Assembly (NCBI RefSeq): GCF_003350925.1
Contig: NZ_KZ857173.1
Location: forward strand, 62,001-126,000
DNA length: 64,000 nt
From: Dyella tabacisoli
Lineage (GTDB): Bacteria > Pseudomonadota > Gammaproteobacteria > Xanthomonadales > Rhodanobacteraceae
Direction of reading: 5' to 3'
The position numbers and the translations under genes are program-made. Below are positions 14,712-23,219 of this stretch, piece by piece (the first letter of the stretch is position 1; every line of letters begins with the position of its first letter). Below the pieces are notes generated by a model. It worked only from the letters and a program-made list of their open reading frames with translations. It was not told the DNA's origin and did not search any database.

Positions 14712-16588
14712 ATGCGCCAAACCTGATTCTTCATCACGGTCTTTTCACGACACTCGATCCCTCGCTACCGAGCGCAAATGCCGTGGCGCTGACCAACGGC
14801 GTATTCACTGCCGTCGGACGCGATGAAGAGGTGATGCAACTCGCCGGCCCCCAAACGAAGCTGATCGACCTCAAGGGGCGCCGCGTACTGCCGGGTCTGA
14901 TCGACAACCACCTGCATATCATCCGTGGCGGCCTCAACTTCAATATGGAGTTGCGCTGGGACGGCGTGCGCTCGCTCGCCGACGCCATGGCGATGCTCAA
15001 GCGCCAGGTAGCCATCACGCCACCGCCGCAATGGGTACGCGTGGTCGGCGGCTTTACCGAACACCAGTTCGCCGAGAAGCGTCTTCCCACGATCGACGAA
15101 CTCAATACGGTCGCACCGGATACTCCGGTATTCCTGCTGCACCTGTACGACCGCGCCTTGTTGAATGGCGCCGCATTGCGCGCGGTGGGCTATACCAAAG
15201 AGACACCCGAGCCGCCGGGCGGCCAGATCATTCGCGACAGCGCAGGCAACCCGACCGGTCTGTTGCTGGCCAAACCCAACGCGGCGATTCTTTACGCCAC
15301 CCTGGCCAAGGGGCCGAAGCTGCCGATCGAGTATCAGCTCAACTCCACTCGCCACTTTATGCGCGAACTCAATCGCCTTGGGGTCACCGGGGCGATCGAC
15401 GCAGGCGGCGGCTTTCAGAACTACCCTGACGACTATGCCGTCATTCAGCAACTTGCCGACGATGGATTGCTGACCATCCGTCTTGCCTACAATCTTTTCA
15501 CGCAAAAGCCCAAGGCGGAAAAGGAAGATTTCCTCAACTGGACCCGCACCTCCAAGTACAAGCAGGGTGACGATTACTTCCGTCACAACGGCGCCGGTGA
15601 AATGCTGGTTTTCTCGGCCGCCGACTTCGAAGACTTCCGGCAACCCCGACCGGACATGCCGCACGACATGGAAGGCGATCTTGAGCAAGTCGTGCGCGTG
15701 CTGGCCGAAAACCGCTGGCCCTGGCGCATGCATGCCACCTATGACGAGACGATCAGCCGTGCGCTCGATGTCTTCGAAAAGGTCAATCAGGAGATTCCAC
15801 TGCAAGGGCTGAACTGGTTCTTCGACCATGCCGAAACGATTTCGGAGCAGTCGATCGACCGCATCGCGGCACTCGGCGGCGGCATCGCCGTGCAGCATCG
15901 CATGGCTTATCAGGGTGAGTATTTCGTCGAGCGCTACGGCGCAGGCGCGGCCGAGGCGACACCGCCGGTCGCGAAGATCCTGGAAAAAGGGGTCAAGGTA
16001 TCCGCCGGCACCGATGCCACGCGCGTCGCTTCTTATAATCCATGGGTTTCGCTGGCATGGCTTATCACCGGCAAGACGGTCGGCGGTCTTAGCCTCTATC
16101 CGCGCCGCAATTGCCTGGATCGCGAGACAGCCTTGCGCATGTGGACAGAGAACGTCACCTGGTTTTCCAATGAGCAAGGCAAGAAGGGGCGCATCGCGGT
16201 GGGCCAGTTGGCCGACCTGATTGTCCCCAGTCGCGACTTTTTCACCTGCGCCGAAGATGAAATTGCCGATATGACCTCCGAATTGACCATCGTCGGCGGC
16301 AAAGTGGTGTACGCGGCTGGCGAGTTCTCGCGCCTGGACACTTCGGCTCCGCCACCGGCCATGCCCGACTGGTCGCCGGTGCGAACATTCGGCGGCTATG
16401 GCGGATGGGGGGATGCCAAGCGCGTTGCGTCTCCTTCGCTGCGACAAGCGGCCGCCATGCAGTGTGGCTGCACGCATGCCTGCGGGGTCCACGGTCATGA
16501 CCATGCCAATGCGTGGTCGAGAAGTCTTCCCATCGCCGATCTCAAATCATTCTGGGGGGCATTGGGCTGTGCATGCTGGGCTGTTTGA
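14708..16588 (+). CDS. Amidohydrolase family 3 (YtcJ-like metal-dependent hydrolase)
   Basis: This 626-residue protein is of the YtcJ-like amidohydrolase_3 type. The first metal motif is LPGLIDNHLHI (H68, H70). Later metal-site candidates are WRMHATYDE, WFFDHAETIS, AVQHRMAYQGE and SAGTDATRVASYNPW (the conserved Asp). The N-terminal beta-sandwich (LILHHGLFTTLDPSLPSANA...) and the C-terminal return (GKKGRIAVGQLADLIVPS) are complete. It should hydrolyse an amide or related C-N bond in the cytoplasm; the substrate is unknown. The last 60 residues are unusual for the family and contain CGCTHACGVHGHDHAN, a Cys/His-rich tail that could bind metal. It overlaps the XapX gene by 4 bp, and a DoxX gene follows after 31 bp. 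Confidence 0.9.
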   Translation: MNAPNLILHHGLFTTLDPSLPSANAVALTNGVFTAVGRDEEVMQLAGPQTKLIDLKGRRVLPGLIDNHLHIIRGGLNFNMELRWDGVRSLADAMAMLKRQVAITPPPQWVRVVGGFTEHQFAEKRLPTIDELNTVAPDTPVFLLHLYDRALLNGAALRAVGYTKETPEPPGGQIIRDSAGNPTGLLLAKPNAAILYATLAKGPKLPIEYQLNSTRHFMRELNRLGVTGAIDAGGGFQNYPDDYAVIQQLADDGLLTIRLAYNLFTQKPKAEKEDFLNWTRTSKYKQGDDYFRHNGAGEMLVFSAADFEDFRQPRPDMPHDMEGDLEQVVRVLAENRWPWRMHATYDETISRALDVFEKVNQEIPLQGLNWFFDHAETISEQSIDRIAALGGGIAVQHRMAYQGEYFVERYGAGAAEATPPVAKILEKGVKVSAGTDATRVASYNPWVSLAWLITGKTVGGLSLYPRRNCLDRETALRMWTENVTWFSNEQGKKGRIAVGQLADLIVPSRDFFTCAEDEIADMTSELTIVGGKVVYAAGEFSRLDTSAPPPAMPDWSPVRTFGGYGGWGDAKRVASPSLRQAAAMQCGCTHACGVHGHDHANAWSRSLPIADLKSFWGALGCACWAV

Positions 16589-16619
16589 CTGCGCATCTAT
16601 TCAAGCCGGGGATTAGGCC

Positions 16620-17051
16620 ATGACTTCCAGGTCACCGAAGTACTTATCGCTAATTTCTCCACTGCGTGCCGCGTTCACGACTCGGGTCGTGCATGGGCTG
16701 GCTTTATTGGGATTGTGCGCGGCCTATCTGCAAGGTGGCATCGATAAGGTCATGGATTTCAACGGCGCAATCGCCGAGGTGAGTCACTTCGGACTTGCGC
16801 CGGCGATGCCCATCGCCGCTGCAACGATTTGCCTCGAACTCGGTGCGTCGCTATTGATACTTAGCGGCTTCTACCGTTGGGCCGGTGCGCTGGCACTCGC
16901 CGGTTTCACCGTCTTCGCCACCTTGCTGGCGAATCGCTTCTGGGACATGCCGCCCGCCGGGCGGCTGATGGCAGCGAACGGCTTTTTTGAGCATCTCGGC
17001 CTGGTCGGCGGATTCCTGCTGGTCGCGTGGCATGACTTGCGAGAACGCTAG
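16620..17051 (+). CDS. DoxX family membrane protein
   Basis: This 143-residue protein has four hydrophobic segments (near 24-42, 61-81, 86-104 and 118-136). The family signature is clear: GLALLGLCAAYLQGGIDKVM near the start, ICLELGASLLILSGFYRWAG in the middle and FFEHLGLVGGFLLVAWHDLR at the end. DoxX proteins are inner-membrane proteins linked to redox or sulfur stress. GGGG lies just upstream of the ATG. It is the second DoxX-type gene of the region (compare 13100-13474), within the same operon as the hydrolases. Confidence 0.9.
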   Translation: MTSRSPKYLSLISPLRAAFTTRVVHGLALLGLCAAYLQGGIDKVMDFNGAIAEVSHFGLAPAMPIAAATICLELGASLLILSGFYRWAGALALAGFTVFATLLANRFWDMPPAGRLMAANGFFEHLGLVGGFLLVAWHDLRER

Positions 17052-17123
17052 TCGGCGCGAGACGCCATGCCGACTCATTTCAAAGATCTGATTCTTTCGT
17101 TTTACGCTACAGAGGATTTCCCG

Positions 17124-18044
17124 ATGCGCATCAAGTCTCTCTTTCTTGCCACGATATGGAGTATCGGCACGCTCGCGCTAGGCCAGCTTGCCTTCGTAGC
17201 TCCGGTACAGGCGCGAACGACATCGAATACGGCCGCTGTTGCGGTGGGCTCGCAGTACGACACCACGCATGTTTACGTGGCGTCCGCAGATGTCGATCCA
17301 TTCGTAACCAGTTTCCTGGCGACGTTTGGCGGCCAGAGCACCAAGCAGGTCGTGGCGACCGTTACGCCGACACCCAGCAGTACCACGTCGCAATTGCTGC
17401 AGACGCCGGTAGGGACGGTTTCTCTGTTCGGTTTCAAAACGGGTATTCCTTATCCGTTTGGCGCAGAGCGCACTGGTTACCTGGTAACCGATATGGACAC
17501 GGCGATCACTGCCGCACGCGCCGCGGGCGCCGATGTGATCGTCTCGCCGTTTCCTGATCCGATCGGTCGTGACGCGGTGATTCAATGGCCGGGCGGCGTC
17601 AATATGCAGCTTTATTGGCACACCACGCCGCCGGCCTATGCGGCATTTCAGACCGTGCCGGAGAACCGCGTCTATATCTCACCGGATCGCGCGGCCACAT
17701 TCATACGGAGTTTTGTTGCTTTCTCGCACGGCAAGATTGCATCCGACGACGCGCACGCGCCGGGTATCGAGATCGGCCGCCCCAACGATACGTATCGCCG
17801 CATCCGCATCGAGTCGACCTTCGGCAAGATGACGGTCCATGTCACCGATGGGCACCTCCCCTACCCCTATGGGCGTGAGCTGACCGGCTATGAAGTGACC
17901 CATCTCGGCGACACGCTGAGCAAGGCCAAAGCCAGCGGTGCGAAGGTCTTGGTGGAGCCATACAGCAGCGCTGGGCGCGATGCCGCCCTGGTCCAGTTTC
18001 CGGGTGGTTATATCGCTGAAATCCATGCCGTTGGCGGCAAGTAA
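17124..18044 (+). CDS. Exported two-domain VOC (glyoxalase/dioxygenase-like) protein
   Basis: 306 residues from the ATG at 17124, chosen because AGAGGA precedes it and a Sec signal peptide follows (MRIKSLFLATIWSIGTLALG, cleavage probably after VQA at about 28-30). A longer frame from 17067 would bury the signal. Two similar VOC halves follow. Both carry a PYPFG/PYPYG...TGYLV/TGYEV segment, an 'A..AGADV / A.ASGAKV' helix and an ending with GRDA-V-FPGG. This duplicated pattern is typical of glyoxalase-like proteins. A periplasmic location is expected. The metal-binding residues cannot be fixed with confidence, so the activity is unknown. It is probably co-transcribed with the porin gene, which starts 6 bp after its stop. 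Confidence 0.8.
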   Translation: MRIKSLFLATIWSIGTLALGQLAFVAPVQARTTSNTAAVAVGSQYDTTHVYVASADVDPFVTSFLATFGGQSTKQVVATVTPTPSSTTSQLLQTPVGTVSLFGFKTGIPYPFGAERTGYLVTDMDTAITAARAAGADVIVSPFPDPIGRDAVIQWPGGVNMQLYWHTTPPAYAAFQTVPENRVYISPDRAATFIRSFVAFSHGKIASDDAHAPGIEIGRPNDTYRRIRIESTFGKMTVHVTDGHLPYPYGRELTGYEVTHLGDTLSKAKASGAKVLVEPYSSAGRDAALVQFPGGYIAEIHAVGGK

Positions 18045-18049
18045 AGCGC

Positions 18050-19480
18050 GTGCATGTGGGATCTCTCTTTAAAGAGACACCCTGGGTGCTGGTCTGCGCC
18101 GTACTGCTGCTGAGTCTTCCGGCAGCAGCGCAGACCAGTACAGCGCAAACGCCGGCCACCGCCTCGGTACGCCCATCGATCCGGTCCAATCGATGGCAAG
18201 AGGATTGGTCGCCACTGGCCGATCCGGCCTTGCGGACGCAACCCGGCGATAGCCTCAAGTACATCGCGCTGAATGCGGACAACTCCCAAAGCTATGTGTC
18301 GCTAGGCGTGAATCTACGCGAACGGCTGGAATACAACGGCGTGTCTGCCTTCGCGGTCGGCGACTCCCGCAAGAACACTTATCTGCTGCAACGGCTTCAA
18401 CTGCATGCAGACGTCCATTTCAACAAGCAATGGCAGTTATTTGTTCAATGGGAGGACGCGCGGGCGGTCGGCAAGCAGATCACTACCCCGGTAGATCGCA
18501 ACCCCGTCGATCTGCGCCTGGCCTTTCTTGCCTATTCAAACAGCTTTGCCGGCGGAACATTCAAGGCACGCGTGGGACGGCAGGATTTCGCTTTCGACCT
18601 GCAGCGCTTCGTGTCGCTGCGGGACGGACCCAATGTGCGTCAGTCGTTCGATGCGCTCTGGGCCGATTGGGAAACCGGAAGCTGGCGTTTCATCGGCTTC
18701 GTCAGCCAGCCCGTTCAATATCAGGACAAGACATCATTCGATGACACGTCCAATCGGCATTTTCGCTTTGACACCTTGCGGGTCGAGCGGCTGGTTTTCG
18801 GCCATGACGAACTGTCGGCTTATTACTCGCTGTATATGCGCGACAACGCCAAATATCTCGATGCCGCGGGTCGCGAGCGACGGCAAGTATTCGATGTCCG
18901 TTTTGCCGGTGGATGGCAAGCCTTCGATTGGGATCTCGAAGCCATGGGCCAGGGTGGCCAAATCGGCAACAAAGACATCCAGGCCTGGGCGGTCGGATGG
19001 CGCGCCGGCTACAGCCTCGCCGAACAAGCTTGGCAACCGCGCCTGGGGCTGCAATTCGACGTCGCCTCTGGCGATCGCCATCGAAACGATGGCACGGCTG
19101 GTACGTTCAACCCGTTATTTCCCAATGGCTATTATTTTTCGCTGGCGGGATACACCGGCTACGCCAACCTTATTCACGTGAAACCCTCGGTGACCCTCAA
19201 ACCGTTGGCGAAACTCACCTTGCTGAGCGCCATCGGATTGCAGTGGCGGCAAACCACCGCCGATGCCGTGTACACACAGCCCAATGTACCGTTACCGCGA
19301 ACAGCCGGAGAAAAAGGACGCTGGACGGGTTGGTACGGACAAGTGCGCGCGGACTATGCCTTCAATGCCAACATCGCAGCGGCCGTCGAGGCCGTGCACT
19401 ATGCCGTCGGCGATGCCATTGCGCGGGTCGGCGGCCACGACAGCAATTACCTGGGCATCGAATTCAAATACACCTGGTGA
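18050..19480 (+). CDS. Outer-membrane porin, alginate-export family
   Basis: This 476-residue protein has an N-terminal signal ending near LPAAAQ (about residues 10-27) and a long run of amphipathic beta strands with repeated aromatic girdles. The last residues YLGIEFKYTW end in an aromatic residue, as outer-membrane barrels do. The strand pattern (VNLRERLEYN, LLQRLQLHADVHFNKQWQLFVQWED, FKARVGRQDFAFDLQRFVSLRDGPNVRQSFDAL) is that of the alginate_exp family. The start is a GTG at 18050, just after the VOC stop; the upstream SD is weak, so translation may depend on coupling. It presumably lets the substrate of the operon enter or leave the periplasm; that substrate need not be alginate. Confidence 0.85.
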   Translation: MHVGSLFKETPWVLVCAVLLLSLPAAAQTSTAQTPATASVRPSIRSNRWQEDWSPLADPALRTQPGDSLKYIALNADNSQSYVSLGVNLRERLEYNGVSAFAVGDSRKNTYLLQRLQLHADVHFNKQWQLFVQWEDARAVGKQITTPVDRNPVDLRLAFLAYSNSFAGGTFKARVGRQDFAFDLQRFVSLRDGPNVRQSFDALWADWETGSWRFIGFVSQPVQYQDKTSFDDTSNRHFRFDTLRVERLVFGHDELSAYYSLYMRDNAKYLDAAGRERRQVFDVRFAGGWQAFDWDLEAMGQGGQIGNKDIQAWAVGWRAGYSLAEQAWQPRLGLQFDVASGDRHRNDGTAGTFNPLFPNGYYFSLAGYTGYANLIHVKPSVTLKPLAKLTLLSAIGLQWRQTTADAVYTQPNVPLPRTAGEKGRWTGWYGQVRADYAFNANIAAAVEAVHYAVGDAIARVGGHDSNYLGIEFKYTW

Positions 19481-19552
19481 GAGCTTTGATGCCCCAGGTG
19501 CAAGCAGTGCTGTTGAAAGCATGACGCCTATCAGCGAGACGGAAATAAAACC

Positions 19553-20224
19553 ATGAAACCTACGGTTCCCCTACTTCTAAGCATCAATGCCGGCTATGTC
19601 GATACCGCCGGCTTTCTGGCACTGCATGGACTGTTTACTGCGCATGTCACCGGCAACTTCGTCACGCTCGGCGCTTCGCTGGTACTGGGTACCACCGGGG
19701 CCATCGCCAAGCTGCTGGCGCTGCCGATGTTCTGTGTCGTCGTCGTACTCGTCAGGCTGCTCAGGTATGGCTTCATCGCTCGCCATATACCCGTGATGAA
19801 AACGATGCTGATGCTGATGCTTCTGTTGCTCATCATCGGTGGAGCGTTGGCTATCGGATATGGTCCGTTTACCGAAGGCGATAGCGCAAGCGCGATCATT
19901 ACCGGACTCACGCTGGTATCGGCCATGGCGATCCAGAATGCGGCCCATCGCGTACATCTGGCCAGCTCGCCGCCCTCGACCCTGATGACGGGTACCACCA
20001 CGCAGATCATGCTTGATCTGGCCGACAAACTGCACGGGGTGCCCACTGACCAACGCGCCGCCATCCATACCCGGCTCTCGCATATGGCTGCGAGCGTGCT
20101 CGTCTTTGCGCTTGGCTGCGCGGCGGCGGCGCTGAGCTATGCGCTGGTCAATGTGTGGTGCTTCGCGATTCCGCCGCTGTTTGCGATCTTCGCCTATGCC
20201 ACTTACGAGGAAACGCCGGCCTGA
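19553..20224 (+). CDS. YoaK family (DUF1275) membrane protein
   Basis: This 223-residue protein has about six hydrophobic segments. The DUF1275 signature is clear: NAGYVDTAGFLALHGLFTAHVTGNFVTLG (residues 11-39) and SAMAIQNAAHR (about 122-132). Family members are inner-membrane proteins of unknown function. GAGACGG precedes the ATG. It ends the plus-strand operon. A hairpin overlapping its stop (20212-20236) separates it from the convergent hydrolase gene, whose stop is 52 bp away. Confidence 0.85.
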   Translation: MKPTVPLLLSINAGYVDTAGFLALHGLFTAHVTGNFVTLGASLVLGTTGAIAKLLALPMFCVVVVLVRLLRYGFIARHIPVMKTMLMLMLLLLIIGGALAIGYGPFTEGDSASAIITGLTLVSAMAIQNAAHRVHLASSPPSTLMTGTTTQIMLDLADKLHGVPTDQRAAIHTRLSHMAASVLVFALGCAAAALSYALVNVWCFAIPPLFAIFAYATYEETPA

Positions 20225-20236
20225 TCGACCGGCGTT
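20212..20236. terminator. Hairpin overlapping the stop of the DUF1275 gene
   Basis: AACGCCGG and CCGGCGTT are perfectly complementary with a 9-base loop that holds the stop codon. It lies between two convergent genes and would act in both directions. No long T-tract is present, so strength is uncertain. Confidence 0.5.
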
Positions 20237-20276
20237 AGGTTTGCATCGGCTAAGACGTCGTTTAACGATGCCCTGC

Positions 20277-21263
20277 CTAGCCCTTTGCGAACGCCAGCAG
20301 ATCCTTGTTGAACTCGTCCTGGTGGGTCGAGACCAGGCCATGCGGCGCGCCGGGATAGACCTTCAGCGTGCCGTGCTTGAGCAGCTTCACGCCAGCTTTG
20401 GCCGAAGCATCGATAGGCACGATCTGATCGTCATCGCCATGGATCCACAGCACCGGAACCTGGATCTTCTTGAGGTCTTCGGTGTAGTCGACCTCCGAGA
20501 ACTGTTTGATGCAGTCGTACTGGCCCTTGAGGCCGCCCATCATGCCTTGCAGCCAGAACGAGTCGCGCAAGCCCTCCGATACCTTGGCACCGGCACGGTT
20601 GAATCCGTAGAACGGCGTGCTTAGATCTTTGAAGAACTGCGAACGATCATTCCATACTCCGGTGCGAATGCCATCGAACACATCTTTCGGAAGGCCGCCC
20701 GGATTGGCCGCCGTCTTGAGCATCAGCGGCGGTACCGCCCCTACCAGCAAGGCCTTGGCAACGCGCGAGGTGCCGTGACGCCCCATGTAATGCGCGATCT
20801 CGCCGCCGCCGGTGGAATGTCCGACCAGGATGATGTCTTTCAGATCCAGCTTCTCGATCAATGCCGCCAGGTCATCGGCATAGGTATCCATATCGTTGCC
20901 GGAGAACGTCTGAGTCGAACGGCCATGGCTGCGGCGGTCGTGGGCAATCGCGCGATAGCCGTGCTCGCTCATGAACATAAGCTGCGCATCCCAGGCATCG
21001 GCCGACAGCGGCCAGCCGTGCGAGAACACTACCGGCTGCCCCTTGCCCCAGTCCTTGTAGAAGATCTCGGTACCGTCTTTAGTCTTTATGGTGCTGCTCA
21101 TCGGATGGTCTCCAGCATGGTTAGTAGCAGATGGTGAAGGGAATGCATTGGCCGTCATCGACAGTAACGGCATGGCTATACCGGCAGCGGTAGTAGCGGC
21201 CAGGCCAACAAGAAGCTTTCGTCGCGGCACACTGATCTGTTCGACGGTTTTGTCCGTACTCAT
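20277..21263 (-). CDS. Alpha/beta hydrolase, non-heme chloroperoxidase/esterase type, Tat-exported
   Basis: 328 residues from the ATG at 21263 (GAGGAAC upstream); the frame is open further but without a better start. Residues 1-56 are a twin-arginine-type signal: [20 protein letters not shown] carries RRK, a hydrophobic core and an A-x-A region near TANA. The mature enzyme (about 56-328, from [19 protein letters not shown]) matches the bacterial non-heme chloroperoxidase/arylesterase group in length. The catalytic triad is S150 (VGHSTGGG), D279 (HGDDDQIVP) and H308 (GAPHGL); W84 and the oxyanion region [11 protein letters not shown] are intact. Most relatives start at the internal Met and are cytosolic, so the export signal is a distinctive addition. 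It is divergent from the acetolactate-synthase-like gene. Confidence 0.9.
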   Translation of the reverse strand: MSTDKTVEQISVPRRKLLVGLAATTAAGIAMPLLSMTANAFPSPSATNHAGDHPMSSTIKTKDGTEIFYKDWGKGQPVVFSHGWPLSADAWDAQLMFMSEHGYRAIAHDRRSHGRSTQTFSGNDMDTYADDLAALIEKLDLKDIILVGHSTGGGEIAHYMGRHGTSRVAKALLVGAVPPLMLKTAANPGGLPKDVFDGIRTGVWNDRSQFFKDLSTPFYGFNRAGAKVSEGLRDSFWLQGMMGGLKGQYDCIKQFSEVDYTEDLKKIQVPVLWIHGDDDQIVPIDASAKAGVKLLKHGTLKVYPGAPHGLVSTHQDEFNKDLLAFAKG

Positions 21264-21406
21264 ACGGGTTGTTCCTCGCGGAATGGCTAGAAGGTGAACA
21301 TCGATCGTCGACCGTCGCGAAGCTGAAGCTGCGTGGCGTAGCATCATTTATGGCGATTCAGCGGCAAACGAGAGCAAGGTGATGTTGCTCCGCTCAGGTC
21401 CAACTG

Positions 21407-21453
21407 CGCACCCCCAATAGACCTAATGAGACGATCCCCAAATCGAGGGATCG
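21407..21453. promoter_or_regulatory. Candidate operator between hydrolase and acetolactate-synthase-like gene
   Basis: CGATCCC / GGGATCG (21432-21438 and 21447-21453) form a perfect 7-bp-arm dyad with spacer CAAATCGA. CGCACCCCCAATAGACC lies just upstream. Both elements resemble the blocks at 13030-13066 and 13513-13556. The 282-bp divergent region serves two genes; apart from these elements I see nothing else in it. Confidence 0.4.
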
Positions 21454-21545
21454 AACGGCGAATTCCACCGCCACTGGAAGCAGTGACCGCAGTCGACCAC
21501 ACTACCCCTGGGCGCAACCGATGCGCCCATCCCAAGGAGCCTTAC

Positions 21546-23189
21546 ATGAAGGCAGCGGAATTGTTCGTGAAGGCCCTGGAAGCCGAAGGCGTGCGCTGTA
21601 TCTTCGGTGTGCCGGGCGAAGAAAACCTCGATATGGTCGAGGCACTGCATCACTCATCGATCCGCCTCATCGTCACTCGCCATGAGCAGGCCGCCGGCTT
21701 TATGGCGGCGACCTGGGGCAGGCTTACCGGCAAGGCCGGCGTCGCCCTGTCGACGCTTGGTCCCGGCGCCACCAACCTGGTCACCGCCGCTGCCTATGCC
21801 CAGCTCGGCGCGATGCCGATGTTGATGATTACCGGACAAAAACCGATCCGCACGCACAAACAGGGCTTGTTTCAATGGGTCGACGTCGTCGACATGATGC
21901 AGCCGCTGACCAAATACACTCGCCAACTGGTATCCGCGCCGACGATTCCGGCACGGGTCCGTGAAGCGTTCCGGCGCGCGGAGGAAGAACGCCCCGGCGC
22001 GGTACATCTTGAATTGCCCGAGGACATCGCCAGCGACGAAGTGGCCGAGGCGATCCTGCTGCCGACCGGATATGCGCGGCGCCCTTCCCCCGATGATGCC
22101 GCGCTGGTGCAGGCCGCCGAAGCGATCAGCAGCGCCAGGCATCCGATTCTGATGATCGGCGCCGCAGCGAATCGCCAGCGCACCACGGTGGCCTTGCGCG
22201 CCTTTATCGACAAACTGGGCATTCCATTCTTCACCACTCAGATGGGCAAGGGCGTTATCGACGAGGATCACCCACTGTGGCTGGGTAACGCGGCGTTGTC
22301 GGACGGCGACTTCGTGCATCGCGCCATCGACGCTGCCGACGTCATCATCAATGTCGGCCACGACGTGGTGGAAAAGCCGCCGTTCTTCATGCACAAGGGC
22401 CGGCGCACGGTGATTCACATCAATTTCTCCTCCGCCGAGGTGGACACCGTTTACTTTCCGCAGATCGAAGTGGTCGGCGATATCGCCCACACGGTAGAGC
22501 GGCTCACCGACGCGCTACAAGCGCAGGCGCATTGGAACTTCGCGTTCTTCGACAAGGTGCGCCAGGCATTTCATGCCCAGTTGTGCGGAAACGCCGATGA
22601 CGCCCGCTTTCCGATGCACCCGGTGCGGATCGTCGACGATACCCGCAAATACATGCCCGACGACGCCGTGCTATGCCTGGACAACGGCATGTACAAGATC
22701 TGGTACGCACGTTATTACCGCGCGCGCCAACCCAATACGATCCTGCTCGACAACGCGTTGGCGACGATGGGTGCCGGCCTGCCTTCGGCGATGGCGGCCA
22801 AGATGGTCTATCCCGAGCGCAAGGTGCTGGCGATCTGCGGTGACGGCGGTTTCATGATGAACGCGCAAGAGCTGGAGACCGCCGTGCGCTTGAAGCTCGA
22901 CCTGGTGATTCTGCTGCTGCGCGACGATGCCTACGGAATGATCCGCTGGAAGCAGGCCGAGCTTGGCTACGCCGACTACGGCATGGAATTCGGCAATCCC
23001 GATTTCGTCGCCCTCGCCAAGGCACATGGCGCGCATGGTCATCGCCCGGCCAGCGCCGATGAATTTCTGCCTACGCTGAAACACGCGTTCGATGCCGGCG
23101 GCGTGCACCTGATCGACCTGATGATCGATTACTCCGACAACCATCGCATCCTCAATGAAGAGATCCGCCAGCTCAGCGCGGCGGTCTGA
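21546..23189 (+). CDS. Thiamine-diphosphate enzyme, acetolactate synthase large-subunit type
   Basis: 547 residues from the ATG at 21546, chosen because AAGGAG lies 7 bases upstream; a longer frame from 21426 gives no family match. The catalytic Glu is E47 (VTRHEQAAGFMA), followed by the conserved STLGPGATNLVTA and MITGQKP. The ThDP motif is GDGGFMMNAQELETAVR; in the loop that usually carries an Asn ligand the sequence reads RDDAYGMIRWKQ. The family includes biosynthetic and catabolic acetolactate synthases; no regulatory small-subunit gene follows, which favours a catabolic or specialised role. It would decarboxylate pyruvate and join it to a second 2-oxo acid. An aldehyde dehydrogenase gene follows after 30 bp and is probably co-transcribed. 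Confidence 0.9.
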   Translation: MKAAELFVKALEAEGVRCIFGVPGEENLDMVEALHHSSIRLIVTRHEQAAGFMAATWGRLTGKAGVALSTLGPGATNLVTAAAYAQLGAMPMLMITGQKPIRTHKQGLFQWVDVVDMMQPLTKYTRQLVSAPTIPARVREAFRRAEEERPGAVHLELPEDIASDEVAEAILLPTGYARRPSPDDAALVQAAEAISSARHPILMIGAAANRQRTTVALRAFIDKLGIPFFTTQMGKGVIDEDHPLWLGNAALSDGDFVHRAIDAADVIINVGHDVVEKPPFFMHKGRRTVIHINFSSAEVDTVYFPQIEVVGDIAHTVERLTDALQAQAHWNFAFFDKVRQAFHAQLCGNADDARFPMHPVRIVDDTRKYMPDDAVLCLDNGMYKIWYARYYRARQPNTILLDNALATMGAGLPSAMAAKMVYPERKVLAICGDGGFMMNAQELETAVRLKLDLVILLLRDDAYGMIRWKQAELGYADYGMEFGNPDFVALAKAHGAHGHRPASADEFLPTLKHAFDAGGVHLIDLMIDYSDNHRILNEEIRQLSAAV

Positions 23190-23219
23190 TCGTGTTCAGT
23201 TTCCCTTCTGGAGATCAGC

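Noticed and set aside
14765-16504. Minus-strand open frame of 579 codons opposite the amidohydrolase
   Set aside because: The plus-strand protein has metal motifs and is coupled to the XapX gene. The antisense frame has no recognisable motif.
17067-17123. Upstream start for the VOC protein at 17067
   Set aside because: It would place 19 residues before the signal peptide; the ATG at 17124 has AGAGGA and begins a normal signal.
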